Origin: Magnolia sinica
Lineage: Eukaryota; Streptophyta; Magnoliopsida; Magnoliales; Magnoliaceae
NCBI RefSeq assembly: GCF_029962835.1
Contig: NC_080582.1
Location: 14,082,032-14,146,031 of the forward strand
DNA: 64,000 bases
Direction of reading: 5' to 3'
This document shows, piece after piece, positions 1 to 10,396 of the stretch. Every line of letters starts with the position of its first letter. Position 1 is the first letter of the stretch. A program made the position numbers and the translations under genes. The notes beneath the pieces are model-generated. The model was not told where the DNA came from. It ran no database searches and saw only the letters and a list, made by a program, of their open reading frames with translations.

Positions 1-1163
1 AAAGCACTTGTGTTTGAACGAGACGATCTCAGATATATTTTATTGCGTTTTATTTATTGAATTCTGATAGTTGGGTAGTTTTCATTTTAACCGTCTACCA
101 AATGTCTGCCAGTGGTCCAATTAAAAGGTTGAATCAATGTAAAGAAATTTTATTTTGAATTACTTGCGTGCCATGTGTACATTAATGCGTGCGTATCAGA
201 TCTCTTACACTGCCAGAGTATCATAGTTTCTCTTATAATTTCCGTTCACCGAACGCTGTATGTAATTTCTACCATATGATAATTACCGTACATTAGAGCT
301 GTGTTGAACCTGCTCCTAATTGTTACGTAGAATTTAAACGCTTCATATGTTGAAACTGTTTATGGGTACCGTGCATCCGAAGAATCAAAGAATCATAGCC
401 ATAAAAATCTCAGGTGGGACACAACACGGAGCAATGTAAAACCATCACCACAATATGCAGATTCATTTTAAGCATACAAACGCACAGTCTGCCCACCGTG
501 AGATACCACATAACTGTGTAATATAGTCAAATGTCTGACCTAATGCCCTGTTGATTGGACTGTTTCGTCCGCTCTCATGCATTGGATGGGCATCCACGGA
601 ATACAACTAAGACACCTGTCGGCATTTTTAAGGCCTTAAAATGCAACTCGAATTACAATCTTGGCATTATCATGCTCAGGTCATAAAGGACCTCGCAAAC
701 ACCTCTATGTGCACTACATGTGCTAACCTAACTAAAGCTCATGATCAATGCTCCTACTAGATAATCTGAACCAATAAGTATGATGAATACATTACCATTG
801 GGCTAGGGACCAATTTTCAGCCCAATTTGATCTTTGATGAATGAGATCCATCCAAAACAAATCCAAACGGCCTCAAACTAATCTCGGGCAGATCAGACGA
901 TCAACGGTAAGATATTTTTTCATCCAATAATAACATCACATGAAATAACACTTCTTTGTGAAATTTTACGTTGATCAGACCCATAACAAGTAGGATCCGG
1001 TCGAAAAAAAGGTCGTAGGTGAGGTCACTAATCAAACCGTGCAATGTTCATAGATTGGGCATCCACCCCTACAATGTCCAATTTTAAAACATCATTCTAT
1101 CAAGTCACATAGCTTGGCCAATCCTATAACTACACAATCAATAAAATAATTTACCTCAATAAT
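1..1163. other. Intergenic DNA, no gene seen
   Basis: AT-rich sequence with no open frame that I can support and no recognisable domain. The stretch from about 790 to 1100 has short phrases typical of degraded repeats in this window. I see no RNA gene and no clear promoter. Confidence 0.5.
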
Positions 1164-4100
1164 TGTCACACCTCGAAAATTAGCATCCGAGTAAAGAGAC
1201 TCCGGTCTAAAGTTTCCGGGTGTGAACCAAATGAAAATATATGTGTGACCTCATTCAAATTCACATTCATTCTACACATCAATAATTAGAGTAGCGCAAT
1301 TCAACTTAATAGATTCAAAGCGAGGTAAAAATAACTAAAATCTATAAATATATGACTAATGGTTAAAGTACAATTCCGATAGAATAATCACCCAAAATGG
1401 GGATTATACAAGCCACAAAGATAATATAACAAAATTAACACATATAGCATGTCCAGTCAAAGACTCCAACATATACTTAGATAAGATTTAAATAAAAATA
1501 AGGTCTTCTAGTTTCACCCGACACTCCCAATACATCACGATGAAAGTGCAAGCCTATCCAAGCCTACCCGCTGGAAACTTCAATAGCACCTGCATTAATA
1601 ACATTACCTGGTTAGTATTTTAAATTAAATACTATCCCAGGTGGGAGTGAGTAGCCAACTCAGTGGTTCCATTAGTTCTAAGTTACATATGTTATCGACA
1701 CAATCAACGCATGTAATGATAAACAGGTAAACAATCACTTCTAAATACTCTTATTAAATGTATGTATGAAATCATAACATGATGCATACCCTTATAATCC
1801 AACACTCCCTTACAAGAAACTTCAATCCATATTTCGCAAATGCCAACACTCCCTCACAAGCGACTCCACCGCCCAATCACAACATTTTATTTAATAAAAT
1901 ACAATTGATGCATATGTTAACTGAGTAGTTATTAAATTCTAATTCATCTAGCATATTGGGAAAGTTAGGGTACCACCATTTTATTATGGTCTCAACCGGA
2001 TCACAATGGTAGGGGCGGTCGTAGCTGCTCCTCACCTGTGTCCCTTGATCCGTGGGTTCAACACCCAAGAGACGATTCCCCAACTAATGTGGGACTAAAC
2101 CTGGCCCGACCGATCTCCAAGGACCCAGATGATACAGCTTGGATGACACAGGGTTAGTCATCTCATCGACATGGTGGAGGAAGACCACAAGTAATGCAAG
2201 AGTTGTCACTCAAATGCAATTGTGGTACGGTTGCAACATTCATTCATTTTTTATTTAGTAGGCTCGTAGCCTTCATGATTTCTCATTGGTCACTACGAGG
2301 AGGCTCGTCACCCTAGTATAGGCGGACTGCTCAGAGACAGTGTCTCAAACCACCATGCCGGCTCATAAGTCTTGTGGATCGTACCGTTAATGGTTATAAG
2401 TAGATTTGTTCAATGGAAATGGGGTATCCTAGATTTCATTTGATCGTGTCATACATTATGAACATACTTGATCAATTGACTATTAGACTAATTTGATTGA
2501 CCTGTGATAATCTCGGCCCAACCGACATTGGGTACAAGCATCTTTCACAATCCAACTACTGTCAGTCATCCGTGTTCGACGTAGGTCGATTGAACAAGCC
2601 TAAGGTGGCCGACCCAACTCGGGTCACCCCTTATTTCATGTAGTTAGCCAACTGTCCTAACATTGTAAGCAATTCTAATCATCACCACGAACTAACCATT
2701 CATCGTGTAGTCATAACAAGGTTTTATAAGAAGCATAAATTCAATGACATTACTACTTAGGCATTTTATCAAATATGTGAGTATTAATTGAAAGAACACA
2801 TTTACTTGAACATTTCATCAAGCACGTGAGCATCAATAAAACAACACATTCACTTAGGCCTTCCATTAAACATGTGACCATTAATAGAACGACACATTCA
2901 ATCACTTATGCATTTTATCAAACATGCGAGCATTCATAAATAAGCAATAACACATATTGTGATCAAATCGAAAAGTGAATATATTAGCATACACCAAGCT
3001 ATTTACAAACAAAAAATCATTAACTGAGACCATCAAGGGTTGATAAATGACAACCTAGGAATAATGGTTTGCACTTTAAAAATAATTTTTTATTATTTTT
3101 GAGCTCTTAGGGTTAGGATTTTGGAAAAAACGATTCCTACACCAAATTCAAAGGAATTAGGTAAGATTTATGCAATTCCTCCTAGAAAAACCTAAGTTGA
3201 AAAGTAGGGTTCATTTCTTACCTCTCAATTACGAGTGAGGTGGACTTGGCAGAGGAAAACAGTCAAGGCTAGGGTTTTGATTGAAGGATTCGGTGAAGGA
3301 TACTAATCTCTCCCTTAGTTGCTCTTTTTCTTCTCATTTCTCTCTTTCTCTTTTTCTCTTGGACAAAAATCGAATGAGAGCAAGGGTTGCCCTAAAATGT
3401 CCTATTTATAGCATCAGAAATGGTGTAATAGCCCTAAGGGCTAAGTTTTCATTATACTAATATTATGAAAGGGTGTTTCTAATATTTAGGGTCCATTATG
3501 GGGTGTAAGAGTCGATATACACTATAGGATAGTTGTCTCTAATGATGATTTATGTATGGATATGATCAACCAACCATTTGAATGCGTGAATCGATTGATA
3601 TGATCAGAAGTCAGTTCGACGATCACTAATGGTTGATTGGGGATGTGGCTATATGGATACGTGTAGGATGTTAACTTAAGTCGATGCCCTAAATTTAGTC
3701 ATGATCTAACGATTCAAAAGCCACAACTTTTACAAAGACCAGATACAAATAATTAACTCAAATTCTTGATTAATTTTACGAATATTCACACATCTCATGC
3801 ACTGACCTTGCGAGTCCAAGTTAAGCGATTTGAGACACGATTTCGGCTCGATGACGTGCGAAAGCCCACTAAGACGAACATTTTCTATAGTCTCGGGTTT
3901 AGTGGCCTACTAACAAGTAGTGTAAAGCCTGTTCGAAAAATCAAAGTATTTCTGAAATGAATTGGATAACGAGATTTTTTGTGGCTGATGATTAAGGTTT
4001 GAATTAACTAAGTTCATAGTGTGGTCTATTCGCAATTAGCAGAAACGGCGATTCAATCATAATCACCCTAAAACGTTAGTTCTTTGGCTAAAAGAGTAGC

Positions 4101-4340
4101 TAGGTCAATTTGATTTGTTAATTAAGATATAACCCTTAGTTGTCTCGACTTTAAGTAGGTCTTCATTTAGTTACAACTGTCTTGATTATTCAGTGATAGG
4201 TCGGCTTGATTTGGAGCCTCATATGAATAAATCACGAGACTAAACTCGTTGTTTAAGTGACCGGTCGGATTCGTTAGCTTCCTATGGTTAATTAACCCGA
4301 TTTGTGTGGTTCTTTAATGGTACCGCCTACGTATATAAAT
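1164..4340 (-). mobile_element. Long LTR-like fragment, minus strand (chromovirus-like)
   Basis: Starts at 1164 with TGTCACACCTCG, the same kind of terminus (TGT[AC]AC..CC) that bounds the better defined long LTRs later in the window. Near 1640-1660 it has the phrase around GAGTAGCCAACTCAGTGG, which recurs as its complement near 36975 inside the long LTR at 31963-37402. A minus-strand TATA box (TATAAATAGG) lies at 3401-3410, followed downstream by a pyrimidine-rich leader at about 3300-3360, as expected for an LTR promoter. The far end and target duplication could not be fixed, so the right limit is approximate. The chromovirus (Del/Tekay-like) label is inferred from length and termini, not from coding sequence. 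Confidence 0.4.
3401..3410 (-). promoter_or_regulatory. TATA box of the LTR-like fragment
   Basis: Minus-strand TATAAATAGG, followed about 40-100 bases downstream by a CT-rich leader. It fits a plant RNA polymerase II core promoter and probably marks the U3/R junction of the LTR-like fragment. Confidence 0.45.
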
Positions 4341-5500
4341 TATGACAACATCAGCTAATTATAGCGAAAATTTTCAAAGTTTTTGAAAAATTCAAAATAG
4401 CAAAAATTTAAGAAGTTACGACAATCTAAATAAGTGCACGTACATGCACACTCACACAATAAAGACCATACAGAACACATGGTGCCACCATTCACTAACA
4501 GGGGATGTGCCCTAACGCATCCTACACTTGTGGACATCCAATTAAGAATAACCGTGACGGATTTAAAGTAGACAATAAACATAATCAAAGCCATCTCGAA
4601 AAACTAATCAAACCTCAAAAACAAGCCACTAGGATCTCGTCGCGTGATGGGCCTAGACATTCACAATACAGATCTCCGTATCGGGCCATCATCTGGTCAT
4701 TTTGAACCGTCTGATGTGTTTAATGGGGTCCATTGGTCTGGGAAGAAAACTTCAATCCAATCTGATATGAATTAAATTGACTCTGTCAAAATAAAGATCA
4801 AATGGCTACAATCTCATCTGATTAGATCTGAATATTCATTATCCAATCCGATCAGAACATCTCGAAGAGAAGAGTGCATGAAGAAACCTATTCAAACCAA
4901 GTTTTGTCCAAATCCGTCTAACAGATTAAGAGATATATATGACCCACTCAAGAAATGGTTAATAATGAGATGTTGTCCATGTCAAGATCCATGCTACGAT
5001 CTGGAGGTGCAACCCCAAGTTTCAAAGGCATGGAAGTGTTGGACATTATGGAAGGTCCAGATCTCCCAAAAGAGACCCATGACACTCCCAAAACTAGGTC
5101 ACGTAAGGCAGACAATATTTCTGGAAGTGAGAACGCGTATGTACCAATATATGATATTGATCATCCGAGATCTCAGTGCTATCCGTTCTAGATACATGAC
5201 TAATAGTATCAAAGGTCTCAATGGGACACACCAAATGGACGGTTCAAATTTCTAAGAAATGCATTTTATAGGTCAAAAACTGCCCACAAGTTGCTGACTC
5301 AACATAGACTGTACTGGGCACAAAGTCCATACGATTTGTGGGTCCTACGAGCTGGTCTGGTAGTCAGCGGTGGAGGTACTCCATGTAATTCAAGCATGGT
5401 TGCGTCCCAGAATACGCGAGAGGTCGTACGGTCGGATGGGGCCTGCTCAGGTGCATTGGACATAGGTCCAATAAGACCATCCATTTCTACATAAGGTCCG
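4341..5500. other. Unassigned region with overlapping short ORFs
   Basis: Two overlapping plus-strand frames are open: 4878-5255 (125 codons) and 4955-5191 (78 codons). Neither has a domain I recognise, and there is no TATA box or leader that picks one start. The shorter frame is richer in polar and acidic residues and looks slightly more protein-like. This may be a decayed gene fragment carried by a transposon or chance. No function is proposed. Confidence 0.2.
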
Positions 5501-7200
5501 GTTACCCTACCGGCATATGATGGATGGTCTTATTGGGCCCACTGTGATGTATATATTTTATCCAGGCCGTCCATTCATTTTGAAAGATCAATTCAAAGAA
5601 TGAGCCCAAAAATGAGGCATATCAAAGGCTCATGTGGACCATATCATAGAAAGCAGTGAAATTGAAAACCTTTCGAGGACCATAAATTTTTTTGGATATA
5701 ACTCATTTTTTGGCTCATGGCATTAAATTAAATTCTAAATCCAATGGATGGATTAGATTCGACACATAAATCACGACAGGACTCACTACCCTTATAACAT
5801 GACAATCTCAACGATTATTATATTATAACCACGACTCTACACGTCACATGACAACCTCGACCACTATTACATTATAACCACGAACTCCACATGTCACATG
5901 ATAACCACGACCCATATAACATGACAACCATGACCCATACCCATATAATATGTTAAGGGTTATGGTTGTAATGTGGTAAGGGTCATGTTTGTAATATGGT
6001 AAGGGTCGTGGACCCGTGGTTGCCAGGTTGATGTAATTAATAACTTGATTATTTTTAAATAATAGGAGTCGAGGCCCACAATAGGATGATCCGTTCCATC
6101 CACCTTGTCGGCTAGCTCATCGTGGGCCCAAAAAGTCCAGTTCTAACAAATATCATAGTAAGCTTGAAAAGTTTCAATAATGTGTATCATTGTTGCCATT
6201 ATTTTCTATTTTGTGGCCCACACGAGTTCTGGATCAGGTTGATATTTGAGCCCTAGCCTTAAAATGACACAACAAAAAGGATGGGTGACATGGATTATAC
6301 ACATACATCAATGTGGGTCCCACGAGTTTGGCATTGCCCACTCCCAAAAAGGCTTCTTTTCACATCACTGTCTCCAACGTAACTTCTTATTCACTAAAAA
6401 ACCGTATAACTACTGAACGAAGAACAAGAGAAATTTGGTGAAAAAAAACTTCTCAAGACGTGTCATAAGTCTAACATCGAAATATTTGGAAGGTCGAACA
6501 TGGAGAATTTGATTGGACAATGATGTCAGTACAGTGAAAATCCCTTTCACATATCCAATCATACCGCTAGCAATTTCTAAAGATGGAAAAAGATGAAAGA
6601 GAGAAAAGGTCGCAATGGAGAGAACTTTCCACTCGGAGTGGAAAAGAGAGAGAGGTGGTGTAACACGGGACCTCTCATCTTTGTAAATAATGACGGTACG
6701 GTTGGTCCACCACAATCACATGATACAGGATCCACTCAGTTCAACAGTTCCACTCGTTTGGAAGGCTTAAAGCCCTGTTGCTAATTTATCCTTCAATCAT
6801 GGGCCTTCATGGATCCATCTTAGATATCATATTTTGATATTCATCCCGGTGAATCTGATCCTTTCAAGACGGTCATCACGAGATTTAGAATATATGTGAT
6901 AATTTCTAAATCAAAACATCGACGATCAATGGTCTATCTCATCTGATCAATCAAAACCATCAATGTGCAATCCTCATTTAGAGGGCTACCATCAATCTAA
7001 TTCTCATCACGAAAGAACATGAATGGATTAGCTAGAAAAATCCAAAACGCTATGATATGAAGAGTGAGTTTTCGTGGTAAGATCGCAACTGACTAAAACA
7101 TTTCTCCACATTCTAGAAACAAAACTCCTAATATCAAATTTATAAATATATACATGAATGGTTTAGATCAAACTTGATGGACAATCCAACGGTGTAAAAA
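5500..7200. repeat. MITE-like and repeat-rich DNA
   Basis: Contains a copy of the window-wide MITE phrase at about 5530-5580 (GTGATGTATATATTTTATCC followed by CCGTCCATTCATTTT), the tandem/hairpin repeats at 5785-6025, and a related MITE phrase near 6290-6330. The short frames on both strands at 6410-6784 overlap one another and show no domain. No host gene is supported. Confidence 0.35.
5785..6025. repeat. Short tandem repeats forming an imperfect hairpin
   Basis: On the left, phrases such as ACATGACAACC, CACGACCCATATAAC and ATTATAACCACGA repeat about every 20-40 bases. From about 5950 the complementary phrases GGGTCATG, GGTTATGGTTGTAA and GGTAAGGGTCGTGG follow, so the stretch can fold on itself. 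No coding frame fits it. Confidence 0.45.
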
Positions 7201-7235
7201 TCTCTGATGGTCCTTGTAGGCCCCATAAAAAAATT

Positions 7236-7258
7236 AAAATAATAATAATAATAATAAA
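7236..7258. repeat. (AAT)n microsatellite
   Basis: A run of AAT units, about seven copies. A second run lies at 7371-7393, just downstream of the membrane-protein gene. Confidence 0.8.
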
Positions 7259-7370
7259 TCAAAAATGTTGTTTTGGCAGAACGAGTGTTTCCTATTCAAT
7301 AGCATATACATAACTAATCAATCAAAGATCCTATCCTGTCCGTGCAAGTACTGTAAAATAAGATAAACAA

Positions 7371-7393
7371 AATAATAATAATAATAATAATAA
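7371..7393. repeat. (AAT)n microsatellite
   Basis: Seven or so AAT units, immediately beyond a good minus-strand splice-donor sequence (CATGTAAGTAAGG, about 7401-7414). It therefore lies in the presumed 3' untranslated region or intron of the neighbouring gene. Confidence 0.8.
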
Positions 7394-7431
7394 AAAATCC
7401 TTACTTACATGAACCATCATAAGGTTGCAAT

Positions 7432-8097
7432 CTATACGCGGTCACACAGGGATTGCGAATAGGTAGACATGCAACAGGAACAATCACTGTAAAGGGAGTG
7501 AAACTTGTTTCTCCATCGGGTGGCCCACTCATATCCCTGAGTGCAAATCTTGTCCGTCCATCGTGTGTCCCACTCATAGTCTTGCACAACTAACGCAGCC
7601 CAGATGGTCGATGCGAAGAAGATCCATACAACCCAGCTGAACTTCTTGGGGAGCAGCGTACAGAATAACACTGTGACGGAAAGCACGGCAAGAACCAAGG
7701 CAAAGAGGTTGAGATGTTTGGCAATGGCGGGCTGGACTCCAGACAGTATTGTCCCGATAGTCATGAAGTAGAAGGTTGCTACGCTGCTCATGAGAATAAA
7801 GAGGAAAGACGTAGGATGCTGATGGAATATAGCAGTCGGTATATGGTTGTTGATCGGACAGTTAATGCCTAAGATGCCCACCATGATCGTCGATACAATA
7901 CTGATGATGGCAATGATCGTTTGCAATGGCGGTTGTGCAGCGTTCAGATGCATAGGTGATGAAGGGGTAGATTGAGCCAGTTGTGTAAAGTTCAGATGCG
8001 CAGGTGATCTAGGGGGAGATTGAGCCAGTCGTACAACGTTTAGATGTATAGGTGATCGAGGGGGAGGTTGAGCCAGTTGTGCAACGTTCTGATGCAT
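7432..8097 (-). CDS. Small four-helix membrane protein, unknown family
   Basis: A 221-residue frame and the best candidate for a host gene here. Residues 1-48 are three 16-residue repeats of the type HLNxxQLAQSPPRSP. Four hydrophobic segments follow at about 60-80, 98-118, 129-149 and 154-171. The short C-terminal tail repeats YEWxTRW twice and ends in a Cys/Ser-rich stretch. The start is the first ATG downstream of a TATA box at 8235-8243, with no upstream ATG in the leader. The layout (variable N-terminus, four helices) resembles plant integral membrane proteins such as those with PGG domains, but I cannot match a family and propose no function. A strong splice donor (GTAAGT) lies about 20 bases past the stop, and another frame runs through it to 7401. 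The true C-terminus may therefore be spliced or frameshifted, and the gene may be decaying. Confidence 0.55.
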   Translation of the reverse strand: MHQNVAQLAQPPPRSPIHLNVVRLAQSPPRSPAHLNFTQLAQSTPSSPMHLNAAQPPLQTIIAIISIVSTIMVGILGINCPINNHIPTAIFHQHPTSFLFILMSSVATFYFMTIGTILSGVQPAIAKHLNLFALVLAVLSVTVLFCTLLPKKFSWVVWIFFASTIWAALVVQDYEWDTRWTDKICTQGYEWATRWRNKFHSLYSDCSCCMSTYSQSLCDRV

Positions 8098-8200
8098 GGG
8101 TGATCGAGGTGGAGATTGAGCCAGTTGTACAACGTTCGGGTGATCGAGGGAGAGATTTAGCCAGTTGTACGTGCAACGGTCAGATGTACGGATGATAGAG
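7940..8200 (-). repeat. 48-bp coding minisatellite
   Basis: About five or six copies of a 48-bp unit (plus-strand core GGTGATCGAGGGGGAGATTG). Three full copies encode the 16-residue repeats of the membrane protein. The outer copies lie in the 5' leader, where a shortened unit shifts the frame. The copy number is probably variable between individuals. Confidence 0.7.
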
Positions 8201-8234
8201 GGGGAGTTGGGGATGAAAACAATGATGTACGTGG

Positions 8235-8243
8235 TATTTATAG
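8235..8243 (-). promoter_or_regulatory. TATA box of the membrane-protein gene
   Basis: Minus-strand CTATAAATA, about 140 bases upstream of the ATG at 8097. Transcription would start near 8205-8210 and give a leader of about 110 bases without an upstream ATG. Confidence 0.6.
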
Positions 8244-8985
8244 ATTGGGCTCGGTGTATTCTCTAGAAAAACTTAATATGAGATATATGTGTAAAAGTCT
8301 TGAAAGAGAAGATCAAACTAGTCTTTTTGGCTCTGGATATATACAGCGGGACACGGATTAGCTACCACGACACGGATTAGCCACTTAACCGCCGTTTGGC
8401 TAATGGTATTAAGTTGTATTAAATGAGATTGCATTGCTAATCGAGATTGGGAATGGCATGTTTGGAAGGAGTGTGGGATGGGATTATAATTAATTTTATT
8501 GGCTTTGGAAAATAAGCGTTGTTTTGGAAAGTGTGAGATGGGATTTTCAAATCCCATGGATGATGAATTTTTACTTTACCCAAGTGTAATTTGAAAGGAA
8601 ATCCTGTATTTACTTTTAATTGCACACATTCCAAACATGGTATTGAAAAACATGGGATATACCCAATCTAGGGACAATACCTTACACATATATTTATTGT
8701 TACTTTTACAAATCCATCCACCTTAATCCCACCTAATGCAGTTGGCCAAATAAGTGACGTCACCAGATTTTGTGGACCCCACCATGATGTATGTGTTATT
8801 TCCACACCGTCCATCCAGTTGACTAGTACTTTAAAATGTTAATTTTACACCAGCCCCCACCCCAATTAATGGGTTGGGCATGTGGAAAATTTCATCAGCT
8901 CCACTATATGGAGTGACTCCAATACCTTTAGATTTCACGATTCTGCCCCAATTAAAGGGGGGAGGAGTGGGCGTGTGGAAGATTT
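8244..8985. other. Upstream flank with MITE-like fragment
   Basis: No gene. From about 8755 the window-wide MITE phrase appears (GACCCCACCATGATGTATGT, then CACCGTCCATCCAGTT). A GGGCATGTGGAA / GGGCGTGTGGAA pair repeats at about 8876 and 8969, a short direct repeat. The stretch between the TATA box and 8750 holds nothing I recognise. Confidence 0.4.
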
Positions 8986-10223
8986 TGTTGGGAGACAGCT
9001 AAAGCACACGTAAATGAATTAAGCAAAGTATTCCAATCGCACAATCAATTTCAATTACAAATGCTCAGAATTTAATATGAAAAAATCATTGTAGGAAAAA
9101 CCCACAGCACAAAGCAACAGTAATACACTATGAAAGCAAAAAATTACAAGAGAAAGAGATTACCCAAATTTGAACAAGCAATGAATCTTCTCAATCTATA
9201 CCTTTGAAACCCTAGAACGAATTAGAAAGACCTCTACATTTTTCGAATCCCGATTACACACACACACACACACACATTTGGTCCGACCAAAATCGGGCAA
9301 CTGCTGAAACAGAATCCTTTTCAAATTTAGACTCGATTTTAGAATTGACTTCAGTCTGACTGAATCGTAACGCGGAAAAGCTGTGGACTGCATAATTCAA
9401 GTTGGTTTGCGAAAATTCCAAGTCAGTGCATAAGGTAGAGCTTCACAACTATAAATACGAGTCCCTAGGTATCTTCTAGGGTTTAAGGAGTGAAGCACAA
9501 GGGTAGAGAGCCACCGCCAAGAGCTTTCTTTTTCTTCCTTAGTTTGTTTTTATGCTTTTCTTAAGAGTTCTTAGTTCAATCATGTCTATGGCTAGCTAAA
9601 TCTCTTAGCTAAGGCTAAGAGGTGAATCTTGTAACGTGATTGAGATATTTACTTTACTTTGATTCATATTTATATTGAACTTCATTAATTTCTAGTTGAT
9701 TTTAAAGAATATTTTCAATTTTTAATGATTTGTTGTTACTAAAATTATAATAGGCACTGCGATAACTTTGAATATCTTCTTTTCTATTTGAGATTATGGG
9801 ATTGGTAAATCCTGTTATTTGCCATTATCTCCTAGACATGGTTGAGTGATGGAATCCCTTCCAAATCTTCACAATTCTCCTTCCTTGAGACTAGATCAAT
9901 GAGAAGTTCAGAGACTTGACCATCTCTTTCTCCAATTGGATAAGATATGACTCTGATTCCAATTGGATTTCTTGAATCAAGTAAGGTAGCATCTTAATAG
10001 CTACAAGTGGATCCTTGGCACCCTAGTTCCCACCTTTAAATTCACAAGTTTCAATCTACAATATCACAATTACTCCAATTATTCAAGATTTCTAATTTAG
10101 TTCTTCTTCTTGTTTTAGTTCTCGTTCTTTTCAAAATATGTACGAGTTTAGTCCCTGTGGATTCGACCTTGGTCTTACTGAGATTATTACTACATCGTGA
10201 CCCTACACTTGGGGTTGTGAACA
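8986..10223 (+). mobile_element. LTR of a Ty3/gypsy-type element (solo or truncated)
   Basis: The 3' end at 10223 is typical of plant gypsy LTRs: a run including GACCTTGGTCTTACTGAG, then CTACACTTGGGGTTGTGAACA. A TATA box (CTATAAATA) is at 9449-9457, with a plausible leader after it. The LTR ends directly against copia gag coding sequence, so it inserted into or recombined with that element. The left limit is uncertain: TGTTGGGAGAC at 8986 is only a candidate start and no target duplication was found. Confidence 0.45.
9255..9276. repeat. (CA)n microsatellite
   Basis: About eleven CA units inside the LTR-like region. Confidence 0.85.
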
Positions 10224-10396
10224 ATAAATTCACAAATGTGGAGGTTAAGATCGGAAATGAAGATCAAGCCTTAATTCTGATGAATTTGCTTGCACCATCT
10301 TATAAGAATATCGTAGACACTCTGATCCACAGTAGGGATGCTATCGATGTGAAAATTGTCATCTCAACCCTTTATAAGAAGCAGTTGAGAATGAAA
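10224..10396 (+). pseudogene. Copia gag fragment (before the insertion)
   Basis: This frame gives a copia gag (UBN2-type) segment. The hallmarks are IGNEDQALILMNLLAPSY and VDTLIHSRDAIDV, matching the family pattern of DEDQA..LL..LP.SY followed by a (D/N)TL..GRD block. The fragment begins next to a foreign LTR and is cut at about 10396 by the fold-back element. It continues at 13026. It cannot make a complete Gag. Confidence 0.7.
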
